DNA of 23,546 nucleotides, taken from NCBI GenBank assembly GCA_019352125.1, contig JABBNV010000014.1:1-23546 (forward strand). The letters are read 5' to 3'. The notes under the pieces are model-generated. The model saw only the letters and a program-made list of their open reading frames with translations. It did no database searches and was not told where the DNA came from. Positions 21,968 through 23,546 of this stretch are shown here, one piece after another; the first letter of the stretch is position 1; the number at the start of each line of letters is the position of its first letter. The DNA is from Acidobacteriota bacterium. Lineage in GTDB: Bacteria > Actinomycetota > Actinomycetes > Actinomycetales > Micrococcaceae. Made by a program: the position numbers and the translations under genes.

Positions 21968-23076
21968 ACTAGGGCAGCCCAATCGCCAGCGAGTTCCAAA
22001 TTGTGCGCGGTGGATACGGAGTGGTGAGTCACCTGTCCAGCGGCAGTGTTGAGCCCGGCGGCTAGTGCCGTGTCCCGCGTGAGGGCCTCCTTGACGCCCA
22101 GGTTTGCCAGCGCCACGGCGTACCGCAGGGTCACATTGGTCAGGGCATAGGTAGACGTGTTGGGAACGGCACCTGGCATGTTGCCCACGCAGTAAAACAG
22201 CGAGTTGTGGACCTTGAATGTTGGGTTCTCATGGGTGGTGACGTGAGAATCCTCGAAGCAGCCGCCCTGATCCACAGCGATGTCCACCAGCACGGAGCCG
22301 GTCTTCATTCGGCTGACCATTTCATTCGTGACGAGCTTGGGGGCCTTGGCGCCGGGGATGAGCACAGATCCAATCACCAGATCCGCTTCCATCAAGGATC
22401 GGTCAATCTCCAACTTGTTGGACGCAACAGTCTTCAAGCGGCCCTGGTAGAGAGCGTCGAGTTCACGCAATCGGTTGATGTTGATATCCAAAATGGTTAC
22501 GTCTGCACCGGCCCCCAGTGCCATGGCCGCGGCGTTGGTGCCGGCTACGCCAGCGCCCAGCACTACTACCTTGGCGGCGCGGACGCCGGGAACCCCGCCC
22601 AACAGAATGCCGGGGCCACCCGCAGGTGCGCTCAGAGACTCGGCCCCTACCTGTACTGACAAGCGCCCGGCCACCTCTGACATAGGTGCCAAGAGGGGCA
22701 GGGCCCGGCCGTCTTGCACGGTTTCGTAGGCGATGGCGGTGACTTCAGCCTGCAGCAGGGCCGTGGTCAGCGCCTCCTCGGCAGCAAGGTGGAGGTAGGT
22801 GAAGAGAATCAGGCCCTTGCGGAAGTAGGCATATTCGCTGGCGATGGGTTCCTTGACCTTGATCACCATGTCCGCCCGGTTCCACACATCCGCCGCGGCA
22901 GCTACTAGTTCTGCGCCAGCTTCTGCATATTCCGCGTCGGTGATGTTGGAGCCAACCCCGGCACCCTGCTCGATCAGCAGCGTATGGCCGTGGCTGGTCA
23001 GCTCGTGGACTCCGGACGCCGTGATGGCTACCCGAAACTCGTTATTCTTGATTTCCTTGGGGACACCGATGATCAT
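21964..23076 (-). CDS. ald: Alanine dehydrogenase
   Basis: A 370-residue NAD-dependent enzyme that interconverts L-alanine with pyruvate and ammonium. It has MIIGVPKEIKNNEFRVA with R15, KVKEP with K75, YLHLA with H96, the nucleotide loop GAGVAGT (174-180) with D198 at the end of the next strand, and AVDQGG (267-272) with D270, matching the known K74/H95/D269 set of the mycobacterial enzyme within one residue. The open frame reaches 23271, but the 65 extra residues have no homologous look. The ATG at 23074-23076 gives the usual MIIGVPKE start and has a GGAG site just upstream. It is divergent from a regulator gene, which likely controls it. Confidence 0.96.
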   Translation of the reverse strand: MIIGVPKEIKNNEFRVAITASGVHELTSHGHTLLIEQGAGVGSNITDAEYAEAGAELVAAAADVWNRADMVIKVKEPIASEYAYFRKGLILFTYLHLAAEEALTTALLQAEVTAIAYETVQDGRALPLLAPMSEVAGRLSVQVGAESLSAPAGGPGILLGGVPGVRAAKVVVLGAGVAGTNAAAMALGAGADVTILDININRLRELDALYQGRLKTVASNKLEIDRSLMEADLVIGSVLIPGAKAPKLVTNEMVSRMKTGSVLVDIAVDQGGCFEDSHVTTHENPTFKVHNSLFYCVGNMPGAVPNTSTYALTNVTLRYAVALANLGVKEALTRDTALAAGLNTAAGQVTHHSVSTAHNLELAGDWAALV

Positions 23077-23283
23077 GACTACTCCGGAGTTGGTGGGTGC
23101 GCGGTGTGCGCAAAGCGGCTTCATAATCGTAGAACCGGCTGTGAGCCACTCAACAGCACGTGCCAGAGGCGAAAAAGCCACATCCCTGAATTCTAGGGAA
23201 TTATTCCGCAATCGCCTCAACAAGTGTCGAATCAGAAAGCGGCAAGTGTCGTCTTTGATCGAATTGATCACTAGGCTGGGGAG
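23077..23283. promoter_or_regulatory. ald leader and divergent control region
   Basis: Two minus-strand promoter candidates exist for ald: TTGAGT, 16 bases, TACGAT (23148-23153 and 23126-23131), and TTGAGG, 19 bases, TAGAAT (23215-23220 and 23190-23195); the latter would give a leader of about 105 bases. A 9-base direct repeat CAAGTGTCG occurs at 23221-23229 and 23243-23251, two helical turns apart. TGATC and GATCA (23256-23270) form a small dyad next to the plus-strand -10 TAGGCT (23272-23277), which ends 6 bases before the regulator ATG at 23284. Confidence 0.45.
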
Positions 23284-23546
23284 ATGCCAACTATGGACGT
23301 CGAATCGCTCGTGGAAACAGCGGCGCAGCGATTAGCCAGAGGACTCTCACTGGAGGATCTGGACGGCGTCCTGCTTGCCTATAGTTCCAACCAGTCGCAC
23401 GCGGACCGCGTACGGGTGAACTTTCTGCTCAGCAAGCGTGTGCCTGCTGACGTCAACGCGTGGCAACAGTCGCACGGTATCGCGGCGGCTGTGCGTCCCG
23501 TGGTGGTGCCCGCTAATCCCGAGCTTGGCATGCTGGGCCGGGTGTG
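23284..23546 (+). CDS. Regulator divergent from ald, probable PucR family, 5' fragment
   Basis: An open frame from ATG 23284 runs off the window after 87 codons. It reads MPTMDVESLVETAAQR, LARGLSLEDLDGVLLAYSSN, then VRVNFLLSKRVPADV and VVVPANPELGMLGRV. There is no DNA-binding motif in this part. The short helix, then a sensor-like alpha/beta pattern with ELGMLGRV, is like the N-terminal region of PucR/CdaR-type activators, which carry their helix-turn-helix at the C-terminus. Such regulators often stand beside ald in Micrococcaceae. An AsnC/Lrp regulator, the mycobacterial partner of ald, would show its helix-turn-helix at the start, and it does not. The start is probably leaderless, or at the ATG 23293. 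Confidence 0.55.
   Translation, partial: MPTMDVESLVETAAQRLARGLSLEDLDGVLLAYSSNQSHADRVRVNFLLSKRVPADVNAWQQSHGIAAAVRPVVVPANPELGMLGRV

Noticed and set aside
23077..23271. 65-residue N-terminal extension of ald
   Set aside because: Alanine dehydrogenases begin with MIIGVPKE, and a GGAG site precedes that ATG; the extension is leader sequence.

Overview
The window reads as chromosomal DNA of a high-GC actinobacterium, most likely Micrococcaceae (Arthrobacter-like). This is inferred from the protein families rather than from any marker gene: a DUF222/HNH protein, a clade-typical purB, a bkd cluster preceded by a HisC-family aminotransferase, and ald beside a probable PucR-type regulator. It also fits the many genes that seem to start directly at the transcription start. 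No rRNA, tRNA or CRISPR array was seen.

Layout. 1-214: 3' end of an EamA-type transporter. 253-3237 (minus): a copper-resistance operon csoR-copZ-copA with a double CsoR-type operator at its head. 3288-6517 (plus): a BNR/Asp-box protein, a MoaD/ThiS-like small protein and a PoxB-type pyruvate:quinone oxidoreductase. 6674-6892: a small membrane protein. 7018-8469 (minus): purB. 8677-10633 (plus): a WXG100-like protein followed by a two-domain protein with an N-terminal helical hairpin and an alpha/beta-hydrolase domain; this pair is the least explained coding unit here. 10645-11064 (minus): a small four-helix membrane protein of the YvlD/holin-4_2 type. 11133-15911 (plus): a PLP aminotransferase (pat/hisC-like), then E1alpha, E1beta and E2 of a branched-chain 2-oxoacid dehydrogenase, ended by an 18-bp-stem terminator.

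16065-17062 is a scar of three abutting mobile-element fragments: an IS110-family transposase C-terminus (minus), an IS30-family transposase middle part (plus, with stops and a frameshift), and a serine recombinase without its catalytic N-terminus (plus). It is followed by an intact DUF222/HNH gene (17345-19120). 19167-20477 (minus): a PLP aminotransferase of the 2-aminoadipate/MocR-like fold. 20651-21967: an FMN reductase and a TetR regulator, divergent around a perfect 22-bp palindrome. 21964-23076 (minus): alanine dehydrogenase. 23284-end (plus): 5' part of a probable regulator.

Functionally, the window joins copper export with amino-acid and pyruvate metabolism: alanine to pyruvate (Ald), pyruvate to acetate plus quinol (PoxB), and transamination followed by oxidative decarboxylation of branched-chain 2-oxoacids (aminotransferase plus Bkd complex, with no E3 here). 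The most notable non-coding signals are the paired CsoR sites inside a probable leaderless promoter, a 40-bp nested dyad before bkdA, a 70-nt hairpin at 20560-20629, the TetR palindrome, and at least six starts placed 5-6 nt after a TANNNT -10 box.
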